In this document: piece by piece, positions 42,128 through 51,600 of the stretch
Position numbering within the stretch: the first letter of the stretch is position 1
How the letters are laid out: each line of letters opens with the position of its first letter
NCBI RefSeq assembly: GCF_020711235.1
Contig: NZ_JAJFAV010000012.1
Coordinates: 1-64,000, forward strand
DNA length: 64,000 bases
Source of the DNA: Hymenobacter sp. 15J16-1T3B
Lineage (GTDB): Bacteria; Bacteroidota; Bacteroidia; Cytophagales; Hymenobacteraceae
Direction: 5' to 3'
Notes under the pieces: model-generated
Database searches by the model: none
What the model saw: only the letters and a program-made list of their open reading frames with translations
Told to the model about the DNA's origin: nothing
Position numbers and translations under genes: made by a program

Positions 42128-43258
42128 CTACTTCAGCCGCACCAGCGTGGCGCCGTAGCCGAACTTCTCCTTGCGCGCCTCTTCGAAGAACTTGATGTCG
42201 CGGTTGCGGCTCAGGCGCTTGTGCAGCTCCTTGCGCAGGGTGCCGTTGCCCACGCCGTGGATAAAGATGATTTCGTGCATGTTGGTGGCCAGGGCCCGGC
42301 TCAGCGCGTCCTCGAAGGCCGCCGTTTGCAGCTCCAGCACGGCGGTGTTGCTCAGGCCTTCGGTGCCGCCTTCGGGCTTGAGCGCCTCCAGGTGCAGGTC
42401 TACCTCGTGGGGCGGCGCCACAATGGCTTTGACCGGCTCGGGCTTGGGCGCGGGCACGACGGTTTTGGCGTCGCCGCGCAGCTTGTCGGCAATCTGGTCG
42501 CGCAGCTTCACCGGGTCCACGGCGGGGGCGGGCTTGGGCGCCTCGTCGGTGAGGGGCACGGCAATGGGGGCGGCAGGCTTTTCGTCGAGCTGGAAGAGGT
42601 AAGCCTCGCGCTTAATCACCGGCGCTTCGCGGCGCGAGGAGTAAAACGAGCTTGCCTTGAAAGACACGCGCTTGAGCAGGGTGTCGTAGAGCGTGGGCGC
42701 GTTCAGCTGCGACGGGAGCAGCTGCACCACGGCCGTGGCCCACTGGTCGAAGTCTTTGAGGTGGCGGTGGCCCAGCGGCTGGCTTACGGTTTTGGGCGCC
42801 AGCTTGTCGGCGGCCAGGGCGCGGTACTGCCCGCCGCGTTCCTCGCCGAAGGTAAAGAGCACGTCGGCGTCGGTGTTGTTGATCAGGTGGGCCACCAGCA
42901 GCTCCGAGGTTTGCTGCACCAGGGCCAGGTACAGCCCCTTGGGCGCGGGCGGAGCGGGGGCGGCTTTGGCCGGCGTGGTGCTGCTGCCGCTGGGCGTCGT
43001 GGTGGTGGTCGGCGCAGCTGCGGCGGGCTTGCCCGGCTTACCGGGCTTGAGCGGGCGCGGGGCAGCTACCTGCGAAGGCGCCAGCTCGCTGCCGCCGAAG
43101 GCTTTAAACTCTTCCGCGGCCACTAGCACCAGCTCCGAGCGGAGCACGGGCACCGGGAAGTCGTCGATGGTAACTTCCACCAAGTTTTGGTCGAGGATGC
43201 GGGTAACGATGCCTTCTTCGCGGCCCGACATGAGGCGCACACGGTCTCCGATATTCAT
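42128..43258 (-). CDS. DUF2027 and Smr domain protein
   Basis: The 376-residue cytoplasmic protein begins with a small SH3-like region (MNIGDRVRLMSGREEGIV, about 1-50). A Pro/Ala/Thr-rich linker (about 62-105) follows, then the DUF2027 core (about 106-225) and a second Ala/Pro linker. It ends with a C-terminal Smr domain (about 285-376) with HEVDLHLEAL and the GVGNGTLRKELHKRL loop. Smr domains are nuclease or nucleic-acid-binding modules first seen at the end of MutS2. The combination with DUF2027 is a Bacteroidota protein of unknown role. Nothing nearby suggests a pathway. Confidence 0.88.
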   Translation of the reverse strand: MNIGDRVRLMSGREEGIVTRILDQNLVEVTIDDFPVPVLRSELVLVAAEEFKAFGGSELAPSQVAAPRPLKPGKPGKPAAAAPTTTTTPSGSSTTPAKAAPAPPAPKGLYLALVQQTSELLVAHLINNTDADVLFTFGEERGGQYRALAADKLAPKTVSQPLGHRHLKDFDQWATAVVQLLPSQLNAPTLYDTLLKRVSFKASSFYSSRREAPVIKREAYLFQLDEKPAAPIAVPLTDEAPKPAPAVDPVKLRDQIADKLRGDAKTVVPAPKPEPVKAIVAPPHEVDLHLEALKPEGGTEGLSNTAVLELQTAAFEDALSRALATNMHEIIFIHGVGNGTLRKELHKRLSRNRDIKFFEEARKEKFGYGATLVRLK

Positions 43259-43416
43259 AGTTGTTGCTGAGGGGTGTAGTCCTTCAATACGCGAACGGCC
43301 AGGGAAAAAGTGCCGCCGCGCGGCAGGACAAGGGGGTAAAGGTCGGCAGAGAATCGGGAAAGTTGCCTGTTAAGCTGAAGCACGCCGCTCCGCCGAAGCT
43401 ACTGCCGCCGCGCTGC

Positions 43417-44487
43417 CTAGTAATACAAACCGTGTGCGACCAGCCCGCGCTTGCGGCTGAACTCCAGCGCCGGGGCGGGCAGGTGGAAGATGCTGGCCAC
43501 GTAAAACACGGTGCGCAAGGCCTTGCTGCGCGTGGGAATGCGACGTAGGTCGATATCAAACGACAGGTAGTACTGCCGGTAGCTGTCGAGGCCGGCGGCG
43601 CGGTTGGTGGCCGCGTCGTTGTACACCATCTGCTGGGCGCCGTAGCCCAGGGCCGGCTGCAGCCAGCGCGGCCAGCGGCTGCTCTGGGGCAAAAAGGCGC
43701 CCACGTCGGCGCACAGCCAGTAGGTTTGGCCGTTGTAGTCCTTGAGCAGCCGCTCGCCGACGTTCTGGCCGAGCACGTTGGGCCGCCGGGCGGCGTAGGG
43801 CGTGAGGTGAAACGACACCTTGGGCATCAGGCGCACCTCGCCCCAGGCCAGCTGCTGCCCGATGACGCCCGCCGAACCCAGAAAGTTGGCCGCCAGGTCG
43901 GTGGCCGAGGCGCCGTAGGCCGGGTCGCGGCCGTCGAAGTATTCGATGGGGCTTTGCAGCAAAAAGCCCAGGAAGCCGCCGTACCAGAGCGCTTTTTTCG
44001 GGGAAAGGCCCGCCCAGCGCAGCATGTCCACCGCGCCGCGGCTTTCGTGGAAGGCGCCCCAGAAGTGCCCGGCTTTGTCGAGCTGCTTCCACTCGGGCAG
44101 GTCGTTGAACCAGTGAAACGGCTCGCGCGGGCCCGTGTACCAGCCCGCGGCCAGGGCCGAATAGGTGCCGGCGTAGCCCACGCCCAACGTGCCAATGACC
44201 AGCGGCAGCCGGTAGCGGGGCACCGCCGGTGGGGGCAGCGAGTCGGCGAGGGACAAGCGGCGCAAGCTGACGGGATGATGGCCCTCGACGAGGCCGCAAA
44301 TGGGCAGGCGGTTTCGCAGGGCTAGCTCGGCAGCTGCTGGGGTAGGGGAAGTTGAAACGACGGGCCTGAGCGGGGGAATGACCCGGTCAGCTGCCAGGCC
44401 TTGGGCCTGAACTGAGTGAGCACTCAATCTATTAAAAAACATTAATAAACCACACAAATAAAAACCGGAGTAACTTAGGGGCGCCAT
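43417..44487 (-). CDS. DUF2279 family protein, predicted exported
   Basis: The start is the ATG giving MAPLSYSGFYL. A promoter-like TACTTTTC ends six bases upstream, so the longer in-frame extension is unlikely. The 356-residue protein has an N-terminal signal (about 1-29, ending SVQAQ). The conserved DUF2279 region (about 95-240) has GYAGTYSALAAGWYTG, FHWFNDLPEWKQLDKAGHFWGAFHESRG and SPIEYFDGRDPAYGAS. The remainder is beta-rich, as in outer-membrane-associated proteins. The function is unknown. Confidence 0.82.
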   Translation of the reverse strand: MAPLSYSGFYLCGLLMFFNRLSAHSVQAQGLAADRVIPPLRPVVSTSPTPAAAELALRNRLPICGLVEGHHPVSLRRLSLADSLPPPAVPRYRLPLVIGTLGVGYAGTYSALAAGWYTGPREPFHWFNDLPEWKQLDKAGHFWGAFHESRGAVDMLRWAGLSPKKALWYGGFLGFLLQSPIEYFDGRDPAYGASATDLAANFLGSAGVIGQQLAWGEVRLMPKVSFHLTPYAARRPNVLGQNVGERLLKDYNGQTYWLCADVGAFLPQSSRWPRWLQPALGYGAQQMVYNDAATNRAAGLDSYRQYYLSFDIDLRRIPTRSKALRTVFYVASIFHLPAPALEFSRKRGLVAHGLYY

Positions 44488-44605
44488 TGCTCGAAAAGTA
44501 CGCACAAAAGCCCAATGCGCCCGGAAATGCGCACTGGACTGCTGCCCCGGCCGTGGCCCCAACCGTTTGCGACATTCGATTTTCTTACCCATTCCCACTC
44601 GTTAC

Positions 44606-47440
44606 ATGAAAGCACTTCGACTCCTGACCGTGCTGCTGCTGGCCCTGACCGGCGTGGCGCGGGCGCAGGTGGTAACCACCAATCCGGCGTTTTTCACCGC
44701 GGCCGACCCGGTGACGCTGACCTTCAACGCGGCCCAGGGCAACCAAGGGCTCAACAACTTCACCGGCGACGTGTACGCCCACATCGGCGTCATCACCAAC
44801 CTGAGCACCTCGCCCTCCGATTGGCGCTACGTGAAGTTTAGCAACTTCAACGCAGCCGACCCCTCGGTGCTGCTCACCCGCACCGGCGCCAACACCTACA
44901 CGCTGAGCATCACCCCGAGTGTGCGGGCGTGGTTCAACGTGCCGGCCGCCGAACAGATCCTGAAACTGGCCATGGTGTTCCGCAACGCCACCGGCACCAT
45001 CGTCGGCCGCGCCACCGGCGGCGCCGACATTTTTGTGGACGTGGCCCAGAGCAGTGCCCTGGCCGTGCGCATTACCGCCCCGACCACCGGCCAGAACCCG
45101 ACGTTTATCAACTCGGGAACCACCGTCAACGTGACGGGCACGGTCTCGCAGGCTGCCACGCTTACCTTGCGCCTCAACGGCACGCAAATCAGCCAGCAAA
45201 CCAACGCCACCAGCTTTAGCGGCAGCGTGACGCCCACCCAGGCCGGCCGCAACGTCATCCGCCTGACCGCCACCGTGGGCACCACCTCGGTGTCCGATTC
45301 GGCCATCGTCTACATCCGCCCGGCCGTTACCACGGCCGCCTTGCCCACGGGCGTGCGCGACGGCATCAACTACCTGGCCGGCGGCACCTCCGCCGTGCTG
45401 GTGCTCACGGCCCCGGGCAAGCAGTTCGTGTACGCCATCGGCGAATTCAACGGCTGGCAGCCGACCACGGCCGGCTACATGAACAAAACCCCCGACGGCA
45501 ACCAGTGGTGGGTGCAGCTCAACGGGCTCACCGCCGGGCAGGAATACGCCTTCCAGTACCTCGTCGACGGGGAGCTGCGTGTGGCCGACCCCTACGCCGA
45601 GAAAATCCTCGACCCCAGCAACGACCAGTACATTCCGGCCGCTACCTACCCTAACCTGAAGGCCTACCCCACAGGCCAGACCACGGGCATCGTGTCGGTG
45701 TTGCAACCCAATGCCCCGACCTACACTTGGACCACGACCGGCTACCAGCGCCCGGCCAAGAGCAAGCTGGTGGTGTACGAGCTGCACCTGCGCGACTTCA
45801 TTGCCCGCCACGATTACCAGACGCTCATCGACACGCTGGGCTATTTGCAGCGCCTGGGCGTAAATGCCATCGAGCTGATGCCGGTGGGCGAGTTTGAGGG
45901 CAACGAATCCTGGGGCTACAACCCCTCGTTCCACATGGCCCCCGACAAGTACTACGGCCCCAAAAACGAGTTGAAGCGCTTCGTCGACGCGGCCCACGCC
46001 CGCGGCATGGCCGTGGTGCTCGACATGGTGCTCAACCACGCCTTCGGCCAGAACCCCCTGGTGCAGCTCTACTTCGCCAACGGCAACGTGACCTCGGCCT
46101 CGCCCTGGTTTAACGTCACGCCCACCCACCCCTACAACGTGGGCTACGACTTCAACCACGAAAGCACCTTCACCAAGGCGTACTGCAAACGTGTGATGCA
46201 GTACTGGCTGCAGGAATACCGCATGGACGGCTACCGCTTCGACCTCTCGAAGGGCTTTACCCAGACCAACAACCCCAACGACGTGCCCGCCTGGGGCCGC
46301 TACGACCAATCGCGCATCAACATCTGGACCGACTACAACAACTACATCCAGACCGTCGACCCGAACGCCTTCGTCATCCTGGAGCACTTCGCCGACAACT
46401 CGGAGGAAACCGTGCTGGCCGCCGCCGGCATGATGCTGTGGGGTAACCTGAACCACAACTACAACGAGGCCACCATGGGCTGGCTGAACGACTCCAACTT
46501 CAGCTGGGGCTACTACGGCAGCACGACCCAGGGCGGCCGCGGCTGGGCCCAGCCGAACCTGGTGACCTACATGGAAAGCCACGACGAGGAGCGCCTGATG
46601 TACAAGAACATCACCTACGGCAACCAGTCGAACCCCAACCACGACACGCGCACCCTGCCCGTGGCGCTGGCCCGCCAAGAAGCCGCCGCGGCCTTCTTCT
46701 TCACCGTGCCCGGCCCCAAAATGGTGTGGCAGTTCGGCGAGCTGGGCTACGACGTGAGCATCGACTTCAACGGCCGCGTGGGCAACAAGCCCATCCGCTG
46801 GAACTACTACCAGGAGCCTGCCCGCCGCAAGCTCTACGACGTGTACAGCTCGCTCATCGCCCTGAAGAAAAGCCAAGCGGTGTTCGACAACCCCACGAGC
46901 TACTCCCAGCAGCTGGCCGGGGCCGCCAAGTCGATTCACCTCAGCGACGCCGCCCAGAAAGTAACCGTCATCGGCAACTTCGACGTGACCAGCACCACCA
47001 TCGACCCGGCTTTCCAGCAAACCGGTAAGTGGTACAACTACCTCACCGGGGACAGCATCACCGTGAGCAACGTGAATGCTCAGTTGACGCTGCAGCCCGG
47101 CGAGTACCGCGTGTACACCACCACCCGCGTGCGCCGCCCCGCCACGGTGCTGGCCAGCAAAGCCGAGCAGCGCGTGGCCGCCCTCGGCCTGACGGTGGCC
47201 CCGAACCCGGCCGCCGGCCGCGCCACCGTGCGTCTGACCGCCCCCACCGCCGCGCCCGTGACGGTGAGCGTGCGCAACGTTATCGGCCGCGAGGTGCGCC
47301 GCGTGCAGCTGCCCGCCCGCCCCGCCGGCGCCGCGCTGGAAGTACCCCTGACGCTCGACGGCCTGGCCGCCGGCGTGTACATCGTGAATGTGCAGGCTGG
47401 CGCGGCCAGCGCCGCCACTCGCCTCGTGGTGCAGCCCTAA
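44606..47440 (+). CDS. Secreted alpha-amylase family (GH13) glycoside hydrolase with T9SS domain
   Basis: The start is the ATG giving MKALRLLTVLL with a signal peptide ending ARA-Q. Of 944 residues, about 20-250 are two beta-sandwich modules and 265-350 a CBM48/isoamylase-N-like domain (YAIGEFNGWQP, VDGELRVADPYAE). The GH13 barrel spans about 385-780 and the T9SS type A tail about 865-944. Conserved GH13 regions are VVLDMVLNHAF, DGYRFDLSKGF (nucleophile Asp546), VILEHFADN (acid/base Glu593) and YMESHDEERLM (Asp660). It should hydrolyse alpha-1,4 or alpha-1,6 glucans at the cell surface. It heads the glucan-related cluster extending to 58.1 kb. Confidence 0.94.
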   Translation: MKALRLLTVLLLALTGVARAQVVTTNPAFFTAADPVTLTFNAAQGNQGLNNFTGDVYAHIGVITNLSTSPSDWRYVKFSNFNAADPSVLLTRTGANTYTLSITPSVRAWFNVPAAEQILKLAMVFRNATGTIVGRATGGADIFVDVAQSSALAVRITAPTTGQNPTFINSGTTVNVTGTVSQAATLTLRLNGTQISQQTNATSFSGSVTPTQAGRNVIRLTATVGTTSVSDSAIVYIRPAVTTAALPTGVRDGINYLAGGTSAVLVLTAPGKQFVYAIGEFNGWQPTTAGYMNKTPDGNQWWVQLNGLTAGQEYAFQYLVDGELRVADPYAEKILDPSNDQYIPAATYPNLKAYPTGQTTGIVSVLQPNAPTYTWTTTGYQRPAKSKLVVYELHLRDFIARHDYQTLIDTLGYLQRLGVNAIELMPVGEFEGNESWGYNPSFHMAPDKYYGPKNELKRFVDAAHARGMAVVLDMVLNHAFGQNPLVQLYFANGNVTSASPWFNVTPTHPYNVGYDFNHESTFTKAYCKRVMQYWLQEYRMDGYRFDLSKGFTQTNNPNDVPAWGRYDQSRINIWTDYNNYIQTVDPNAFVILEHFADNSEETVLAAAGMMLWGNLNHNYNEATMGWLNDSNFSWGYYGSTTQGGRGWAQPNLVTYMESHDEERLMYKNITYGNQSNPNHDTRTLPVALARQEAAAAFFFTVPGPKMVWQFGELGYDVSIDFNGRVGNKPIRWNYYQEPARRKLYDVYSSLIALKKSQAVFDNPTSYSQQLAGAAKSIHLSDAAQKVTVIGNFDVTSTTIDPAFQQTGKWYNYLTGDSITVSNVNAQLTLQPGEYRVYTTTRVRRPATVLASKAEQRVAALGLTVAPNPAAGRATVRLTAPTAAPVTVSVRNVIGREVRRVQLPARPAGAALEVPLTLDGLAAGVYIVNVQAGAASAATRLVVQP

Positions 47441-47460
47441 TACGGCTCGGTTAGCAAGCC

Positions 47461-47497
47461 AAAAAAGCCTGCTCCGGTATTCGGAGCGGGCTTTTTT
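47461..47497 (+). terminator. Terminator of the GH13 gene
   Basis: A 16-bp stem with one mismatch (arm AAAAAAGCCTGCTCCG, 5-nt loop) ending in T6, 20 bases after the stop codon. Confidence 0.9.
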
Positions 47498-47513
47498 GTG
47501 TGATGTATAAATC

Positions 47514-47714
47514 AGACCGTCATCCTGAGGCGTAGCCAAGAACCTACCTCTAAGCCCGCACCGCCGCTGCCGACGAAGTGCGGCCTCTTTTTCGACAATG
47601 GCAGTAACGCGAAAGCGCAGCCACCGAGCCCAGACGAGGGGCGTTGGTGGCTGCGCTTTTCAGGTGGTGCGGGGTTGGAGGAAGGTCCTCGGCTACGCCT
47701 CAGGATGACGGTCT
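47514..47714. repeat. Nested inverted-repeat module, CGTCATCCTGAGGCGTAGCC type
   Basis: Outer arms begin AGACCGTCATCCTGAGGCGT and close with the inverse; a second, inner 14-bp hairpin (AAAGCGCAGCCACC, 47612-47659) sits in the middle. The architecture matches the GTCATTGCGAG modules though the arm sequence differs. It lies between the GH13 terminator and the sugar-kinase gene. Confidence 0.8.
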
Positions 47715-47730
47715 AAGGTCGTTGTTTTAC

Positions 47731-48591
47731 CTACTCCGCCGCGGCCATTTCCACGTGGTAGTCTACCAGCGAATCGATAGGGGAGCGGATGATTTTGCCG
47801 ACTTCCATGCCGTGGGCGCGGGCCACCTGGGCCAGTGCGTCGCGGAAGTTGTAGCCCACCGAGCCCACGCAATTAAAGGTGTAGTTCTGGTAGCCGGGGT
47901 ACTGGATGACCAGGTTCTGGAAGAAGGCTTCAAAGCCGTCGACCACGATGTCGCGGCAGTAGCTCACATTGTTGTGGTCGTAGGCAAACTTGCTGAACGA
48001 CGCCAGGAAGCGGTTGGGTAGCGGCTGGTTATACACACGGTCGAAAATCTGCTCGTTTTCGAGGCCGTACTGCTGGCGGAAGGCGTCCTGTAGGCCGTCG
48101 GGCAGCAGGCCGCGCATGTAGTCGCGCAGCAGGCGCTTGCCAATCCACGAGCCCGAGCCCTCGTCGCCGAGGAAGTAGCCCAGCGAGTCGATGTTGTGGG
48201 TGATGTCCTTGCCGTCGTAGATGGCCGAGTTGGTGCCGGTGCCGAGGATGGCGGCGAAGCCCGGCTTGTTGCCGAGCAGGGCCCGGGCCGAAGCCAGCAG
48301 GTCGTGGCCCACGAAGATGTTGGCCAGCGGAAACACTTGGCGCATGGCCTTTTCCACGATGGCCACGTTTTGCTCGGTGGAGCAGCCTGCCCCGTAGTAG
48401 CTCACTTCGCGCACGGCCTGCCGATTCAGCGTGTCGGGCAGGTTGGCGTCGAGCGAGGCCACGATGCCGGCCGTATCGATGAAGTAGGGGTTGTAGCCTT
48501 CCGTGTTGAAGTGCACGCGCTGCTGCGGGTCGGCCAAATCGAGTTGGCACCAGCTGGTTTTGGTGGAGCCGCCGTCGGCAATCAAGATCAT
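47731..48591 (-). CDS. BadF/BadG-family sugar kinase (N-acetylglucosamine kinase-like)
   Basis: The start is the ATG giving MILIADGGSTKTSW, the phosphate-1 motif of the ASKHA fold; upstream in-frame sequence is not homologous. The 286-residue protein has a second phosphate loop AAILGTGTNSAIYDG (about 113-127), the LGYFLGDEGSGSWIGKRLL segment typical of N-acetylglucosamine kinases (about 137-155), and a C-terminal CVGSVGYNFRDAL motif. It probably phosphorylates an amino sugar or related hexose. Its place next to the starch-type locus may be a metabolic link or chance; its own promoter and strand make it a separate unit. Confidence 0.88.
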   Translation of the reverse strand: MILIADGGSTKTSWCQLDLADPQQRVHFNTEGYNPYFIDTAGIVASLDANLPDTLNRQAVREVSYYGAGCSTEQNVAIVEKAMRQVFPLANIFVGHDLLASARALLGNKPGFAAILGTGTNSAIYDGKDITHNIDSLGYFLGDEGSGSWIGKRLLRDYMRGLLPDGLQDAFRQQYGLENEQIFDRVYNQPLPNRFLASFSKFAYDHNNVSYCRDIVVDGFEAFFQNLVIQYPGYQNYTFNCVGSVGYNFRDALAQVARAHGMEVGKIIRSPIDSLVDYHVEMAAAE

Positions 48592-48713
48592 AGAAAGGAG
48601 GGAGGTTGCGGTAAGACCATATGCGCGGCCAGAATGCCGCACGGGCGGCTAAGTTACGGGCCTGCGCCGAAGTTGACGCGGATCTGGGCCGGCGGTTTGC
48701 GCTTTTTTTGCTG

Positions 48714-48733
48714 GTGTAAGTGAGCCTTTACAC
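48714..48733. promoter_or_regulatory. Candidate operator, GTGTAAGTGAGC motif (site 1)
   Basis: GTGTAAGTGAGC followed by C and TTTACAC forms an imperfect palindrome with 6-base GTGTAA/TTACAC ends. It lies 144 bases before the secreted T9SS gene at 48878. A site identical at 16 of 17 consecutive bases lies in the susC/esterase promoter region (56580). The function as an operator is inferred. Confidence 0.45.
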
Positions 48734-48877
48734 ACGACGTTCAAGGAGTTAGGAATAATGCAGTGTTTGATGAAAAAAACGCGCAACTTAAATGCATTGA
48801 TTTTGCGTATTATTTAACATCTTTCACGCACAATTGCTGCATTTTCAACATTTCCCACATCCTCTCACACTACTCTC

Positions 48878-50086
48878 ATGAAGTACATCTCTACCCTGTT
48901 TGCAACCGGCGCCCTGGCTTTGCTTGGCCTGAACGCCCAAGCCCAGGCCCCGATTACCATCAACGGGCAACTGGCGGCCTCGGAGGTAGCCACTAACGGT
49001 TACCAGCTGGTGGGCCGCTTTACCAACCCGCACGGCTTCGGCGACGCCGGCCTGCTGGCCCTCTACGCCGCTTCCGACGCCAACAACCTGTATTTCTTCA
49101 TTGCCGGCACCCTCGAAAACAACACGGGTGGCGTGAGCAACTCCCTGCAACTGTTCATCGACCGCCCGGGCTCCACGCCCGGCGTACCCGTAGGCACCAT
49201 CCTGCCGGCCGGGGGCGCCAACACGTCCTTCGCCAACACCACCATCAAGCTGGATTTGGCGGCTGATATGGCCATCGGTATCAAAGGCACGGGCACGGGC
49301 AACCAAGTGCAGGTCGACGGTGTGGTGTATACCTCCTCCACTGCCGCTACCGGCGGCGTGCTGACGGGCACGACCCCGCTGAACACCACCGGCACGGCCG
49401 GCACCATTACTGCTGCCAACGCCCCCGGTAACCTAGCGCCCTTCGTGGGCTCGCAAGTAGCTTACACCAGCAGCGCCAACCTCTCGTCGAACCCCGGCTT
49501 CAGCACCACCACGCCCGGCAACGCTCCTAGCAACGGGCTGGAAATTGCCGTCAGCCGTTCGGCCATCGGTCTGCCCACGGCGGGTGGCACGGTGCAGATT
49601 TTTGCCCTGCAGAACAACAGCGGCGGCGGCTACCTGTCGAGCGACTTTATCCCGCAAAACAACGCGGCCATTCCGACCACGCTGGGCTACCCGCTGCCCA
49701 ACTTGGGCGGCCCCAGCAACGGTACGCCCAACGCCGTGGACTTCGCGAACATCCCCGGCACCCAGGCCGCCTCGCTCAACGTCACGGCCACGAACCTAAC
49801 GGTAACCAGCAACCGCGCCAAGGCCGAAGCCGTGGCCCTGAACGTGTACCCCAACCCCGTGCAAGGTGAAGCCACGGTAACCTACCGCGTGCAGAATGCC
49901 CAGCAGCAGGTGAACATCGAGCTGACCGACCTGATGGGCCGCCGCGTGAGCACGGTGTTTGCTGGCCAGCAAGGTGTGGGCGTGCAGAGCCAGAAGCTCG
50001 GCGCCGGCAACGTAGCCGCTGGCACCTACCTGGTGAAAGTGCAGGTAGGCGAGCAAGTGGCCACGCACAAAGTGACGCTGCTGTAA
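48878..50086 (+). CDS. Secreted T9SS protein of unknown function in the glucan cluster
   Basis: This 402-residue protein has a signal peptide (about 1-22, ending AQA-Q). The body is beta-rich, with LYAASDANNLYFFIAGTLE and NSLQLFIDRPG (about 68-100) and GLEIAVSRSAIGLP (about 225-238). The C-terminal T9SS domain (about 318-402) has NVYPNPVQGEATVTYRV and a final HKVTLL. The body shows the layout of carbohydrate-binding or surface-layer modules, but no family was recognised. Asn and Thr-rich composition suggests abundant surface exposure. A palindromic motif shared with the susC region lies upstream, which suggests co-regulation with the starch locus. Confidence 0.82.
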   Translation: MKYISTLFATGALALLGLNAQAQAPITINGQLAASEVATNGYQLVGRFTNPHGFGDAGLLALYAASDANNLYFFIAGTLENNTGGVSNSLQLFIDRPGSTPGVPVGTILPAGGANTSFANTTIKLDLAADMAIGIKGTGTGNQVQVDGVVYTSSTAATGGVLTGTTPLNTTGTAGTITAANAPGNLAPFVGSQVAYTSSANLSSNPGFSTTTPGNAPSNGLEIAVSRSAIGLPTAGGTVQIFALQNNSGGGYLSSDFIPQNNAAIPTTLGYPLPNLGGPSNGTPNAVDFANIPGTQAASLNVTATNLTVTSNRAKAEAVALNVYPNPVQGEATVTYRVQNAQQQVNIELTDLMGRRVSTVFAGQQGVGVQSQKLGAGNVAAGTYLVKVQVGEQVATHKVTLL

Positions 50087-50110
50087 ACGGCTTCCCGTTA
50101 CCACGAATGC

Positions 50111-50143
50111 AAAAGCCTTCCGGGTCTGACCCGGAAGGCTTTT
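50111..50143 (+). terminator. Terminator of the secreted T9SS gene
   Basis: A perfect 15-bp stem (AAAAGCCTTCCGGGT, 3-nt loop) followed by T, 24 bases after the stop codon. Confidence 0.92.
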
Positions 50144-50162
50144 TTGTGCGTCGACAGGAACG

Positions 50163-50231
50163 CAGGAGCGGCTGTTGGCCGTGGGAGCGGGGCGGTCATT
50201 GGTTGAGCTACGAGGGCAACAGCCGCTCCTG
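50163..50231. repeat. Inverted repeat CAGGAGCGGCTGTTG with 39-base core
   Basis: Perfect 15-base arms (50163-50177 and 50217-50231). The surrounding 50144-50377 stretch holds no gene; it contains repeated GCCAGCACT words and ends at the susE terminator. Confidence 0.75.
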
Positions 50232-50377
50232 CCAGCACTAGCATTAGCTATATGCAGACTGGCTATGGCAGATGGCGCAGCTACGCGCTGCCAGCACTGC
50301 TTATGGGCAGAAACGTAAGAAGCCCTAGCCGGACTGAGGCAGCGCAACATGGCCGGAAACGAGCGGCTAGTAGCCAT

Positions 50378-50409
50378 AAAAAAAGCCCCGCCACAAGGTG
50401 GCGGGGCTT
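50378..50409 (-). terminator. Terminator of the susC-susD-susE operon
   Basis: A perfect 12-bp stem (AAGCCCCGCCAC, 3-nt loop) followed on the minus strand by seven T, 19 bases after the susE stop. Confidence 0.92.
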
Positions 50410-50428
50410 GGCATCACGGGAGCGGTAA

Positions 50429-51562
50429 TTAGCGCGTCACCGTGTACTTGTAGTTGCCGGCGTCGTTCAGGTCCAGGGAGACCTTGTAGCCGGTGCCGGG
50501 GCTGGCGAGCTTGATGTTGGCCCCGTCGTAGTCCAGGACGCCATCGGGTGCCGAAGCGGGCGAATCACCGAAGTTGATGGTCCATTCGTCGTTGGCGCGG
50601 AACTTATACTCGTTGTTCGAGCCAGTGCCGGGCAGGTTGATGGTGCCTTCCCACTTCTTGGTCGTCGTATTGTAGGTCAGCGGCTTCGACGCGTTCCAGC
50701 CCGAGCCGTCGTTGGTCGTGGCCGAGCCAACGATGCCCCAAGTCGTAGACGTCGCTTTGAAGGTATTGACGCCGGTGTTCAGGTCCAGCTCGATACGGTA
50801 CATGCGCCCGCCGGGCAGGGTAATGTCGTTGCCCGAACCGGCCGCGGCCATCGAGCCGGTTACCGTTACCACGCCGTTGGCGGCCGTAACCGGCGTGCCC
50901 AGCGAACCGATGCCCGTCACCGTGCCCGAGGCGGACGAGGTGTTCGAGAACTTAAAGGTGTTGTTCGGCGCGGCCGGCACGTAGATGTAGCCGTCGTACT
51001 TGCGCGGAGCGGTTTCGCGCACGAAGGGCGAACCGCTGCCCAGCCCACCAAGGCTGCCGAAGGTGTACAGCTCGCGCGAGTAAGGCGTGGCGGCTACCGT
51101 CAGCGAGTTCGTGCTCAGCACCATCGACATGTTGTTGGCGTAGGCGGCGCGCAGCCGCACGTCGACTTCACCGGCCACTTCCGGGGTAAGACCGGCCCGA
51201 ATCAGGGCGGCGTTCAGGTCGCCGACCTTAATCGTGTCGCGGTTCGCCCCGGCCTTGTTGGGCAGGTCAATCGTGGTGGAGTTGGCGAAGCTGCTCCCCC
51301 GCTTGGCTACTTCCAGCGAGTAGGTTACCGGAATAACGGTGGTAGCCGAGTTGTTGAACGTGAGGGGCGTCCACGAGTAGATGATACCCGGACGGGCGGC
51401 GTTGGCGCTGGTCAGCACGCCGTTGGTCGGCAGGCTGCTGGCCGCGGAAAGCGTGGGCGTCCCCGTGATGTCGGAGGTGACCTTCACTTCGTCTTTCTCG
51501 CAGGCAGCGACAACGACGAGCAAGGAACCGAGGCTCACGAGCTTAAAGAAGCTGTTTTTCAT
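50429..51562 (-). CDS. susE: SusE-type starch-binding outer-membrane lipoprotein
   Basis: The 377-residue lipoprotein has lipobox VVAA-C at Cys21. Residues about 25-165 match the SusE N-terminal Ig-like domain (YSWTPLTFNNSATTVIPVTYSLEVAKRG). The C-terminal part has two SusE/F-like carbohydrate-binding beta domains with GYIYVPAAPNNTFKFSN (about 190-206) and WEGTINLPGTGSNNEYKFRANDEW (about 305-328). It should hold starch or a related glucan at the cell surface and help the SusCD pump. It is the last gene of the operon, 78 bases after susD with a stem-loop in that gap. Confidence 0.9.
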   Translation of the reverse strand: MKNSFFKLVSLGSLLVVVAACEKDEVKVTSDITGTPTLSAASSLPTNGVLTSANAARPGIIYSWTPLTFNNSATTVIPVTYSLEVAKRGSSFANSTTIDLPNKAGANRDTIKVGDLNAALIRAGLTPEVAGEVDVRLRAAYANNMSMVLSTNSLTVAATPYSRELYTFGSLGGLGSGSPFVRETAPRKYDGYIYVPAAPNNTFKFSNTSSASGTVTGIGSLGTPVTAANGVVTVTGSMAAAGSGNDITLPGGRMYRIELDLNTGVNTFKATSTTWGIVGSATTNDGSGWNASKPLTYNTTTKKWEGTINLPGTGSNNEYKFRANDEWTINFGDSPASAPDGVLDYDGANIKLASPGTGYKVSLDLNDAGNYKYTVTR

Positions 51563-51600
51563 ATGGAATGAGTGGGAAAAGCGTGGAAAGAAACCAAGCT

